A program made the position numbers and the translations under genes. DNA of 15,952 nucleotides from contig CM007342.1 of assembly GCA_000333855.2 (NCBI GenBank), forward strand, positions 643,850 to 659,801, in the 5' to 3' direction. Source of the DNA: Endotrypanum monterogeii (lineage: Eukaryota > Euglenozoa > Kinetoplastea > Trypanosomatida > Trypanosomatidae). Positions 8,413 to 15,952 of the stretch are shown in pieces. Positions within the stretch are counted from its first letter, which is position 1, and the number at the start of each line of letters is the position of its first letter. Below the pieces are notes generated by a model, which had not been told where the DNA came from, made no database searches, and saw only the letters and a program-made list of their open reading frames with translations.

Positions 8413-8499
8413 CAGGGCGAGTAGCAGGCGTTACTGCACTTCTGTCTGGCAATCAATTGCCTCCCTCCCCTCCCACGTCATGGGGCGGATGACTTCGAG
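8413..8499 (+). promoter_or_regulatory. Candidate spliced-leader acceptors for the zinc-finger gene
   Basis: One candidate is AG 8414-8415, right after the CA/TA microsatellite. A second is AG 8498-8499, the first clear AG after the C/T tract at about 8459-8475. The first gives a 101-nt leader containing two upstream ATGs; the second gives an 18-nt leader that avoids them. AG 8131-8132 further upstream is also possible. Confidence 0.4.
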
Positions 8500-8569
8500 G
8501 CGTGCTTCCTTCGACTATGCAGATGCGCGCGCCATTCGCATTACTGCACTCGAAGCTGCGCTTCATTAG
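8480..8569 (+). promoter_or_regulatory. Upstream ORF overlapping the zinc-finger gene start
   Basis: An ATG at 8480 (with a second in frame at 8489) opens a 29-codon frame ending at TAG 8567-8569. It is out of frame with the main ATG at 8517 and runs past it. If the mRNA begins upstream of 8480, scanning ribosomes would meet this uORF first, and it would be expected to depress translation. If AG 8498-8499 is used it is absent from the mRNA. Confidence 0.4.
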
Positions 8570-11279
8570 TCTCCGCCGCGTATCGTCGTCACGTCACCTG
8601 TGCGTGGACAGGCTACACCGTAGTGATTCGCTCTTGTGGAGTCGGGAGTTCACAGACCGTACTCATGTACCAGTGGCTTTTAGCCCTTCCTTGGGCAGTG
8701 TGGTCTCCGGGGATCCCTTGCAAGTCCCATTCCGAGCACTGCTGCTCGGCTACGCCACCCACCCTGCGCTTCTCTCACTCCCATTAAGCCATACTTTGCT
8801 GTTCGATGCCCTGTCCGCGAGCGCCGACCTGCAGCAGCAACTCACCATGCTGAACCCCTGTGGAGGTCACCTAGTGGAGGTCCAGGCGAGATGCATCGAT
8901 ACCACTCAGTGCGTCATTCGCTATTATCGAGAGGATGCGCAACGGGTGCTCGCTCTTTCCCCCCATCAACGTCAACTCCTCCGTGAAATGCGCCTAGTAC
9001 ACCTCGCTACCTCAGCCGGTCCTAACGCTGCTTTATTGGTCTCCAATGAGCTGGCAGGCGGTAACGAGTTATCTGTAGACGTTGCGTGCACTTTGTTATC
9101 CGTCCCGTGCACGCCTGATGTGCTTAGCGTCGTTCTTCACTTCACGCTGCGAATACATGCCGTCGCCTTCGACGCGCAGACATTCCAGCGAATGGCGCAC
9201 GCACTCCTCAGTAATGACAACTTCTTCACTGGGCGATTTTTTGCAAGCATGCATGGCCTTCTTCACGACATCTTGGTGCCATCGCTGCGTGGAGGCGTTC
9301 CTGGTAGCAGGTGTTTTGACTTTGTCGCCGTGCGTTGGACGACGCTGATGAACAAGTGGTCTCGTGTGTATGCGAAATCTGGTCGTGGCTCTGACCTACA
9401 CGATTGCCTTAAGGGGCTCCTGCAGGCAGTCCCGGCAGTAGAGACTAAGCTGCCTGCTTCGTTCTACGTTCGGTTACTTGGCTCACTTCTCGACGAAGCA
9501 GCGGCAGGCGGGGCAGATATGGGAGCAGGGGTCGGGTGGGCGCGAATGAAGGCTGTGGCGGGCGACGCTATCCGCCTGTTTGGCCGCAATTCTGAAGACC
9601 AGCGTGCTGTCTGGGTATTGCTTCTGAAGGGCGCGCTTACGCTATCTCCCGTGCAGGAAGATCATCGGCGCCTCCTGGAGGCCTACCATCTGTGTGCAGA
9701 GTGCGGACACGCAGTCACTGCGAACCGACAGGGTTTCCTGCAGGTCATTAGACTGGTTGCTGCCGCGGTGAGCACGTCGTCTCTTTTTGGTGTGACTCAG
9801 GTCGTGCAACATTTCTGTACCTTCTTGCACGAGCAGACATCCGTTAGCTTTTTGTGGATGTTAGACGGCGTCGGCAGGGTGATGACAGATCTGTGGCAGA
9901 GTCACCGACTAGAAGCACAGGAAGAGGCGGCACAGTTGTTGCGTGCTTTGGAGGCGCTACTCCTCGAACGCCGCGTGAGCGGGGTCGAGTTGCACAGCAA
10001 TCCCGTCATTGCGCGTGCGTTGGAGCATTTCCAAATCGGTTGCGCATCTAAATATTGGTGGACGTGCGGGTGCGGGGAGGTACTCCCTTGCATTTCCAAG
10101 CGCTGTACTTCATGTCTTCGAAAGTCATCTGTGTCGTGGGTTTGCGCGCAGTGCCGCCTTGCGCACAGGACACCGTGTAAAGCGCAGTTCTGCTCGTGTG
10201 ATCATCCCAACCCACGCCTGAAGGCCGCCCTCGCAGCCAACCTTTCTATCTGCGGTGACTGCGGGCTTGTCACAGACGCATCTGATCACTGCCCCAGCTG
10301 CCAACAACAGAGGCAAGAGAAGGAGAGCTCATTGAGGTGCGCCCACTGCCACTCTTCATACAAGGCCAGTGGACTGCATTGTCCTCAGTGCTTTACGCCC
10401 AACCCGGGCAAGCAGCTGTATCTATGGCACTGTGAAAAATGCCATGAGTTCAACTACTCCATGTGGTCCTCGTGCCGCTCATGCAAAACACCGAGGCGGA
10501 CCGGCGCGCTGTACATCTCGTTTGTACCATGGAGGTGTGGCTGTGGCGCCCTCAACCATCCTTGTCGCCTCACGTGTGGAGGGTGTGGTACCGGGGACCA
10601 CCACCATTCATATACGTGCACGGGCTGCAACGCCCGTTTCCCTCTGCACTCGTTGCGCTGTACTCCTCTTACCGTTGATGGGAGGAAATTTTCTTTGCAC
10701 CTCTGCCCACGATGTCAGTGTGTGCACCCCCGCGACGATCTCGTCCTTTACTCGCCCTCGTTGGCCCGTCACTGCATGGTGTGCGCGCACCTCGTGAATC
10801 CCTCCATGATGACTGCCAGCGGCTTTTTTCTGCACTGTGGCGTCGTGCAGCGGGTGACGGAGCACTACGTGTTTCGCTGCACCCACTGCACCCACAAGGA
10901 TCTGCAGACAGGGTATCACTGCCAACAATGCCATTTTCCCCGCCCAGAGGTGGAGGCGCTGTTGCAAGATGAGGAGGGTAGCGCCGGGTCGTGGAACCAT
11001 GTGTGGCGCTGTCTTAACGAGGTGGAAGACGATGCATTGTGTGGTCAGTGGAACTACGGCTGGTGCGCGCGCTGTCTCGCTTGCGGAAGGGGGCGTCCGG
11101 AATCATCGAATGAATGTCGTGCCAAAGCGCAGATGTGGGCTTGTGAGAAGTGTGGGGCGTGGAATCGGCCCATCGACGTCCTTTTCTGTCCTCATTGCTA
11201 CACAGGACTTCAGCCTACGCAAGTGTGTGACACCTGCAGGCAGCCACATTTGTCGTACGCCTGTCGCGTGGACCTCTAA
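8517..11279 (+). CDS. Multi zinc-finger protein (RanBP2-type), predicted mitochondrial (920 aa)
   Basis: 920 residues from the first in-frame ATG; the frame is open from a GTG five codons earlier. Residues 1-28 have several Arg, Ser and Leu and no acidic residue (MQMRAPFALLHSKLRFISLR), a good mitochondrial presequence. Residues about 30-510 are Leu/Ala-rich and look helical, possibly TPR/PPR-like repeats, though no motif is certain. From Cys517 to the C-terminus run about twelve Cys-pair modules. Those with the RanBP2 signature W-x-C-x2-C-x3-N-x6-C-x2-C include W637 (C639, C642, N646, C653, C656). W874 (C876, C879, N883, C891, C894) has the same layout with a longer spacer. W672 is a CxC variant (C674, C676, N680, C687, C690). 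RanBP2 fingers of the ZRANB2 class bind single-stranded RNA. A role in kinetoplast RNA processing, editing or mitoribosome assembly is a reasonable inference, not proven. Confidence 0.88.
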   Translation: MQMRAPFALLHSKLRFISLRRVSSSRHLCVDRLHRSDSLLWSREFTDRTHVPVAFSPSLGSVVSGDPLQVPFRALLLGYATHPALLSLPLSHTLLFDALSASADLQQQLTMLNPCGGHLVEVQARCIDTTQCVIRYYREDAQRVLALSPHQRQLLREMRLVHLATSAGPNAALLVSNELAGGNELSVDVACTLLSVPCTPDVLSVVLHFTLRIHAVAFDAQTFQRMAHALLSNDNFFTGRFFASMHGLLHDILVPSLRGGVPGSRCFDFVAVRWTTLMNKWSRVYAKSGRGSDLHDCLKGLLQAVPAVETKLPASFYVRLLGSLLDEAAAGGADMGAGVGWARMKAVAGDAIRLFGRNSEDQRAVWVLLLKGALTLSPVQEDHRRLLEAYHLCAECGHAVTANRQGFLQVIRLVAAAVSTSSLFGVTQVVQHFCTFLHEQTSVSFLWMLDGVGRVMTDLWQSHRLEAQEEAAQLLRALEALLLERRVSGVELHSNPVIARALEHFQIGCASKYWWTCGCGEVLPCISKRCTSCLRKSSVSWVCAQCRLAHRTPCKAQFCSCDHPNPRLKAALAANLSICGDCGLVTDASDHCPSCQQQRQEKESSLRCAHCHSSYKASGLHCPQCFTPNPGKQLYLWHCEKCHEFNYSMWSSCRSCKTPRRTGALYISFVPWRCGCGALNHPCRLTCGGCGTGDHHHSYTCTGCNARFPLHSLRCTPLTVDGRKFSLHLCPRCQCVHPRDDLVLYSPSLARHCMVCAHLVNPSMMTASGFFLHCGVVQRVTEHYVFRCTHCTHKDLQTGYHCQQCHFPRPEVEALLQDEEGSAGSWNHVWRCLNEVEDDALCGQWNYGWCARCLACGRGRPESSNECRAKAQMWACEKCGAWNRPIDVLFCPHCYTGLQPTQVCDTCRQPHLSYACRVDL

Positions 11280-11281
11280 AA

Positions 11282-11305
11282 AAGATGTGTGCAGGCACGC
11301 ATCTT
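11282..11305 (+). other. Stem-loop right after the zinc-finger gene stop codon
   Basis: Arms 11282-11291 and 11296-11305 form a 10-bp stem with one G-U pair and a four-base loop CAGG. It begins two nucleotides after the TAA at 11277-11279, so it is the first structure in the 3' UTR. Confidence 0.6.
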
Positions 11306-11955
11306 CGCATACCACTCTCTTCACTGGAGGTGTGATGAGCACTTTCTGGTGCGGTAGTCTGGGAGATGCCTCCCGAGGATCGCACGTGAATCTGCGTTCA
11401 CACATACACCCTATTTATCGTTGCGTTCATTTGAAAAAAAAATGTACACACACGCTCTCGCAGCGCATGTGCTGGTGTCCCCTACACCTGAATGCAGTTG
11501 TCTTGACGACAAGGCCTTCATTGCATCAACAGTTATGGAGAGGCGACGCGCTGCGGTGCACTCACTCCCCCACATTAGTGTCTCACGCGTCAGGGCATGC
11601 ATAAGTGCCTCCTCACATAATTTTTTCTTTGCAAAATGTTACCTCGTCACACTTGTGCAGAAAAAAAAAAAATCAGAGACCTTTCCATACAGGATGCCTC
11701 CTACCTCCTCCAGCCACGCACGCATATGTTCCAAACATTTTTCTATCGCATTCTGTCACCTTCTCCCTCTTTCACATATTTTTTTCTCCAAGCTAGTGTC
11801 TCACACTACATACTGACACACCTAAAAAAGCGGTGGGATAACACACTGCTGTAAAGCGGGGTCTCTGTTGGGATATTGCTGCTGTTGCTGTCTCCGCTTT
11901 GTTTGCACTTTTTCGTTACGTATTTACGCGTGGGGGAGGCTATCTCATTGACCAC
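11306..11955. other. Intergenic region and leader of the PI-PLC gene
   Basis: No supported gene. It is rich in A runs (11434-11442, 11661-11672) and C/T tracts. A pyrimidine-rich block at about 11740-11789 leads to AG 11791-11792, a good acceptor for a 164-nt PI-PLC leader. A second T/C-rich block (11867-11930) leads to AG 11937-11938, which would give a leader of about 18 nt. Confidence 0.55.
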
Positions 11956-14103
11956 ATGGGCATCGCCTGCATAAAGCCTGAAGCTTTAAGCTCCCGTTCT
12001 ACCAAGTATGTTCCATCGTGCACTGCACTGACAGAAAATTTCTTCTCCACGCACGGTCCCAACTCAAATGAGGCGGCACTGTTTTTCTCCTCTCTGCGCG
12101 TGGCAATCCGCAGTATGTTGCATTGCAGCAAAGAGGAGGCAGAGGAGTTCCTCATCGGCTCGTGCCAGCGGAGCGTGAAGACGAGCGTCGCGCTCGACAC
12201 GTTTCTGTCTGAGGGCAAATACTCGAAGATAGCACCCGATCTGACGCTCGCTAAGATCATGCAGGTGTGGATGAAGTATGACAAGGACAACAGCGGTGAT
12301 TTAAGTTACGCTGAGATGAAGCGTCTGGTGGTGGGGCTCAGCTTCTCGAAGAATCTCACGCGGGAGATTCTGAAGCCCTTCCGGGATGATGCGCTACGTA
12401 CCATCACTTTTGCCCAGTTTTCGAAAGTCTACGCGGACGCCATCAGCTTCAAGGAGCTGGGCTACATTTTTCAGGGTCTTGGGGGCGGAGGGGGGACCAT
12501 CACACGCGATGTCTTCGCTAGTTTTGTCCGCGACGTTCAAGGCGAGGATTGGGACGATGAGACGCTGGACGAGAAGCTCGCGCTCATGGGCTGCGTCAAC
12601 GCGAACCACATCACCGAAAGCAACTTCCTGACGTACGTGACGAGTCCTCATTTCAGTGCTGCTATGGACGAGAAGAAAGCAAGGGAGATCTACCACGACA
12701 TGGACCAGAACATCTGCAGCTACTTTCTGTACTCATCCCATAACACGTACCTCACTGGGGATCAGCTCACGAGCAAGTCCTCCTCGCAGATGTACAAGAA
12801 GGTGCTTGTTGATGGTTGCAGGTGCGTGGAGCTCGATTGCTGGAACGGTTCTCACGGCGAGCCAGTTGTATACCACGGCCACACGCGCACCTCTCGCATC
12901 CCTTTTGAGGAGTGTATTGGGATCATTCGTCAGTACGCATTTTGCACTTCCTGCTATCCAGTGATCTTGTCGCTGGAGGTGCACACTTCGTTGGAGCAGC
13001 AGGACAGGATGGCAGACATTTTATGTCAAGGGCTGGGCTCACTCCTATTTCGGCCTCCATGGGGCGCGAGCGAGAAACCCACCATCATATTTTCTCCCAA
13101 CAATTTAAGGAACAAAATTCTTATCAAGGCAAAGCGAGGCGAATTCCCGGTGGGTGAGCCTGGTGTCGACAAGGACGAGGACGACGATGGAGGGCTCGAT
13201 GAGGAGGGAGCCTGGGCATACTCGATGGTGGGTGCAAGTAACGCGGATTACATAGCTGTTAAGAAGAATCGAAAAGAAGCCAAAAAGGAAGTCGTCAAAA
13301 TATCAGAGAAATTGTCGGCTATTGTCTCCATCGAGTCAAGCGGCTACAAGGGTGTCAAGGACTTGTCGTACCTCAAGGATAGGCAGCCGTATCACTGCTC
13401 CTCTTACTCGGAGGGGAAGGCAAAGTCTATCGCTCGCGAAAATCACGATGCGTTTGTGTGCATTAACGACACGTACCTTAGTCGTGTCTTCCCTGCTGGC
13501 TCGCGGATCGATAGCAGCAACTACAATCCGCAGCTTTACTGGGAGTGTGGGTGTCAGATAGTGGCCCTCAACTGGCAGTCCAAAAATACGCTCAGCTGGC
13601 GCCTCAACCGATGTTTTTTCCGTGACAACGGACGCTGTGGGTACATTCTGAAGCCGGACTATCTCCGGCCCTTGACCTCTCCCGATGCAGCCACACCGGA
13701 GAAGCAACGTTCACTGACGGTGGAGGTGATTTCTGGCTCCTCGCTCCCGCACGCGCGCAAATCAGACATCGCCGACCCGTTCGTGACCGTTTTCCTGCAG
13801 GGTCCCGACGTGGACACAAAGCCGAAGAGCACGCACACGATCCACAACAACGGTTTTCACCCTGTTTGGCGCGGGACGGGGCAAAATGAGTGGACTTGGA
13901 CAATAAACCGGTGGTCCATGACCATTCTCGTGATGCAGGTTTACGACCGCAACAAGTATAACCCCTCTGTGCTGCTCGCAGAAGCCATCATTCCGCTGCG
14001 GATGATCCGGGGAGGGTTCCGGAAGGTCTTTCTACACGACCCTAAAGGGTACCACATTCCCGGCAGCTTCCTTCTGTGCCGCATTAACTATGCAGATGTG
14101 TGA
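11956..14103 (+). CDS. PI-PLC: Phosphoinositide-specific phospholipase C (715 aa)
   Basis: Hydrolyses PtdIns(4,5)P2 to IP3 and diacylglycerol at membranes. The ATG at 11956 was chosen because it yields MGIAC: Gly2 (myristoylation) and Cys5 (palmitoylation), the dual acylation known for the Trypanosoma cruzi enzyme. The upstream open frame starts at TTG. Domains: EF-hand region with a canonical Ca loop at 109-120 (DKDNSGDLSYAE); X domain from about 250; linker about 399-470, first acidic then Lys-rich; Y domain about 470-580; C2 domain about 586-710. Catalytic residues have exactly the spacing of rat PLC-delta1: His262, Asn263, Glu292, Asp294, His307, Glu341 (delta1 311, 312, 341, 343, 356, 390). 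Substrate-binding Lys391 and Lys393, Ser483 and Arg510 are also present. The delta1 Tyr551 position is Phe512. There is no PH domain, as in other trypanosomatid PI-PLCs, so acylation probably replaces it. Confidence 0.97.
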   Translation: MGIACIKPEALSSRSTKYVPSCTALTENFFSTHGPNSNEAALFFSSLRVAIRSMLHCSKEEAEEFLIGSCQRSVKTSVALDTFLSEGKYSKIAPDLTLAKIMQVWMKYDKDNSGDLSYAEMKRLVVGLSFSKNLTREILKPFRDDALRTITFAQFSKVYADAISFKELGYIFQGLGGGGGTITRDVFASFVRDVQGEDWDDETLDEKLALMGCVNANHITESNFLTYVTSPHFSAAMDEKKAREIYHDMDQNICSYFLYSSHNTYLTGDQLTSKSSSQMYKKVLVDGCRCVELDCWNGSHGEPVVYHGHTRTSRIPFEECIGIIRQYAFCTSCYPVILSLEVHTSLEQQDRMADILCQGLGSLLFRPPWGASEKPTIIFSPNNLRNKILIKAKRGEFPVGEPGVDKDEDDDGGLDEEGAWAYSMVGASNADYIAVKKNRKEAKKEVVKISEKLSAIVSIESSGYKGVKDLSYLKDRQPYHCSSYSEGKAKSIARENHDAFVCINDTYLSRVFPAGSRIDSSNYNPQLYWECGCQIVALNWQSKNTLSWRLNRCFFRDNGRCGYILKPDYLRPLTSPDAATPEKQRSLTVEVISGSSLPHARKSDIADPFVTVFLQGPDVDTKPKSTHTIHNNGFHPVWRGTGQNEWTWTINRWSMTILVMQVYDRNKYNPSVLLAEAIIPLRMIRGGFRKVFLHDPKGYHIPGSFLLCRINYADV

Positions 14104-14889
14104 GAAGAGGTGTTGTCGGTGAGTCCGTGTACATCTCGTAGACCCATGGACATGTTTTAGGTCTTATTTCATTGTGCTCCACGTGCAGTGTTTCTCCTCA
14201 TGCGCAGAAAAAAGCTGTGCATAGCCTTGTGCCAGTGTGTGTGTGTGTGTGTGTGTGTGCTTTCCTCTTTTATACCCCCCTCTCCCCACATACAATCTAT
14301 AGCGTTTTTCTAACACGGCAGCTTTTGATGAAGCTATGCACACGGTCCTAATTTGGTGCAACATCCTTCCGTCACACGTACGAGGAACGTGTATTGACGC
14401 GAACTCGAGTCCACCTCCTTCCGATGCCTTCAACTTACTTTCAGTTCGCAGTGTCCTGTGACGTCTGCCGTCTGCCCGCTTCCGATGCAGAGGGGAGAGA
14501 ATTGCAATAGAGGTTACACATAACAGTTTTTCTCTTTTTTTTTTCCTGCATGTGAATATTTGAGACTACCCGACGACAGGTAAAACACACCTACGCCTAG
14601 GGACATATTTGGGGCACAGTTGACCACTCGGCCACGAAGCTGCGCATACCAGAATCCCTCCGTCAATGCCGAATCACATCTGCTGCCCTCAAACGTCCCA
14701 TCACCCAACAGCACAGCGAACTCTGCGCGATGAACTGCTGCTGGAGTCGGCAGTCTGGTTGTGGATGGCGCTGCGCCAGAGCAGCAGACCACACCGAGGC
14801 ATGTCTGTGCCACGCGTTTGAAGCCAATGTGCCGACCCGATGCGCAACACGTGGAGGATGGCATATATCACACCGGCTGTGGGGCCAAG
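14104..14889. other. Intergenic region: 3' UTR of PI-PLC and spacer
   Basis: It holds (GT)12 at 14235-14259, an inverted pair TGCATAGC (about 14217) and GCTATGCA (about 14332) that could form a long-range stem, and a T run near 14535-14545. Weak open frames on the minus strand (14514-14864) are not supported. Nothing else is recognisable. Confidence 0.6.
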
Positions 14890-15043
14890 AGTCATAGGAG
14901 GCTGGATGTAAAGGATCGTGCGGCGCAGTGCAGCCGGTGCTGCTCTCGTGCGCATCTGACCCGATGCTTTTGCATCAGGCGGCGTCGCTGTGGGCGGGCC
15001 AAGGGGTTTGGGGTGCATGGCGTTTAACTCTTCCCTCACCCAC

Positions 15044-15075
<32 letters not shown>

Positions 15076-15114
15076 GTGTTGAGCGACAGCCATGTAAGTG
15101 GGGTCGCCTCGTGA
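14890..15114. repeat. Right copy of the 229-bp direct repeat
   Basis: Matches 1-229 base for base apart from two fewer AC units (13 here, at 15050-15075). The 3' flank diverges straight after GTGA: GTATAC after the left copy, AATTTT after the right. The offset between copies is 14,889 bp and the space between them holds all five genes. Confidence 0.95.
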
Positions 15115-15344
15115 AATTTTCTGCGTCTATATCACTGTTTCGTGTGGACTTCTCAGGTTTTCTGCCCCCATTAACTTCCCCTTTTGCTCATTTCCATGTT
15201 CGATGCTCTCCCTGCCCTCTGCGGATGGTCATGTCCCCTGCTTCCCGAACCTCTCTATGGTCTGCCTTCACATTTTCCAGCCCGTTCCCTCCGGGTGGCT
15301 GCTCTGATTTCGCGGGCTTGCTTTGCCCGGCGCGTCTTCTCCAT
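15115..15344. other. Pyrimidine-rich spacer
   Basis: C/T-rich sequence with several tract-plus-AG patterns, for example AG at about 15158-15159. These could serve a gene beyond the window. No start with convincing coding sequence follows within the window. Confidence 0.5.
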
Positions 15345-15952
15345 TTTTCTAGGGCGTCCTAACCCGCCCCCAGCCGCAGCCGGGCGGAGCCCTCCGACAC
15401 CCTCGGCCATATCCAACCCCCCCTCCTCCGGGATAAACGGCCCCGCAGCAACATTTTCGCAGCGAGTCAAATTCACCCCTTCAGCGCGCAATGGTCTCAC
15501 TGTCGCTGAGTGCCTTCGTTGCACTAGTCGGCCGGTCTCAGCTCCCCTAGCGACTTCCACGCGCTCCTCCGAAAAGTAGCTTTCCGTGGAGGCCTTAGAC
15601 AATTTTTTTTTCAACAGGTGACCCATGCAATGCACGCGGACGGCAGGCACATAGATGCCGGTATTTGCCCCCCGGTGGTCCAAACTGGCGCACGCGCCAA
15701 GTGGGGGGCCGGCTCGGCGGTGGCTCTGGCTGTGCAAAGGCCTTCGGGACGGGGTTTCTAGGGCTATAGGGGGGGGCTGTGTGGTGTGCCTTTTTCGGTG
15801 CCGCTGGCGGTCTGGTGCCCCGTTTGCTGTCTCATATGGGGTCCTTCTCGGCCGTGGGGGGGGGCGCCATGAGAACGCCCGGTCTCCGAGGGTTTTTGCA
15901 TTCCCCAGACGCATGTTACTCTTGCCCGGTTGTGCGGCCGAGGGCCTGCCGA
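15345..15952. mobile_element. GC-rich interspersed element, possibly retroposon-derived (SIDER/DIRE-like), partial
   Basis: Composition changes abruptly to GC-rich DNA with many C and G runs and few simple dinucleotide repeats, unlike the other spacers. Long frames are open on both strands (minus 15255-15914, plus 15184-15579) because stop codons are rare, but neither encodes a recognisable domain. Leishmania genomes carry hundreds of short, degenerate ingi-related retroposons (SIDER, DIRE) of this kind between genes, often in 3' UTRs. A T8-T9 run at 15602-15611 (A run on the minus strand) lies inside. I cannot confirm the 79-nt hallmark or the ends, and the element runs off the window, so the class and orientation are tentative. 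Confidence 0.4.

Noticed and set aside
14514..14864. 116-codon minus-strand frame starting with ATG
   Set aside because: A stretch in it reads like protein, but it opposes the polycistron, includes T-run-derived Lys, and has no recognisable motif or acceptor signal on that strand.
15255..15914. 219-codon minus-strand frame near the right end
   Set aside because: Long because the DNA is GC-rich and stop codons are rare; Arg/Ala/Gly/Pro-rich with no domain. Better explained as part of an interspersed element.
1..15952. CRISPR array, bacterial operon, phage or telomeric repeats
   Set aside because: No regularly spaced repeats with unique spacers, no Shine-Dalgarno-linked genes, no phage genes, and no CCCTAA arrays. 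All repeated short motifs are simple microsatellites.

Overview
The window looks like nuclear DNA of a trypanosomatid of the Leishmania group (Leishmaniinae). Five intronless genes all lie on the + strand and are separated by 0.7 to 1.8 kb of intergenic DNA. That DNA is full of polypyrimidine tracts followed by AG and of CA, GT and TA microsatellites. There are no promoters or operons of bacterial type. This is the expected layout of a polycistronic unit matured by spliced-leader trans-splicing. The clearest product, a PI-PLC without a PH domain and with an N-terminal acylation motif, also fits trypanosomatids. The species cannot be fixed from the sequence alone.

Layout from left to right: (1) a 229-bp repeat copy at 1-229; (2) non-coding DNA; (3) a 103-residue, tryptophan-rich protein at 1240-1551, function unknown; (4) a CobW/COG0523 (G3E) GTPase-type metallochaperone at 2899-4062; (5) a 616-residue, probably helical protein of unknown function at 4849-6699; (6) a 1.8-kb intergenic region with a stretch that resembles decayed or unannotated coding sequence (about 7323-7890); (7) a 920-residue protein at 8517-11279 with a likely mitochondrial presequence, a helical N-terminal half and about twelve zinc-binding modules, several of RanBP2 type; (8) a phosphoinositide-specific phospholipase C at 11956-14103; (9) the second, nearly identical copy of the 229-bp repeat at 14890-15114; (10) GC-rich DNA to the end of the window that looks like an interspersed, perhaps retroposon-derived element.

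The five genes do not form an obvious pathway. In trypanosomatids co-transcribed neighbours usually have unrelated functions, and control is mainly through UTRs. The most interesting signals are therefore the long direct repeat in the same orientation on both sides of the whole five-gene block, the G-rich 5' leader right before the CobW-type start codon, structured elements around the start of the 616-residue gene, a hairpin 2 nt after the zinc-finger gene, and the possible hidden gene at 7.3-7.9 kb.

Start codons were set at the first in-frame ATG. The longer open frames that begin at GTG or TTG were not used, because this is a eukaryotic nuclear genome.
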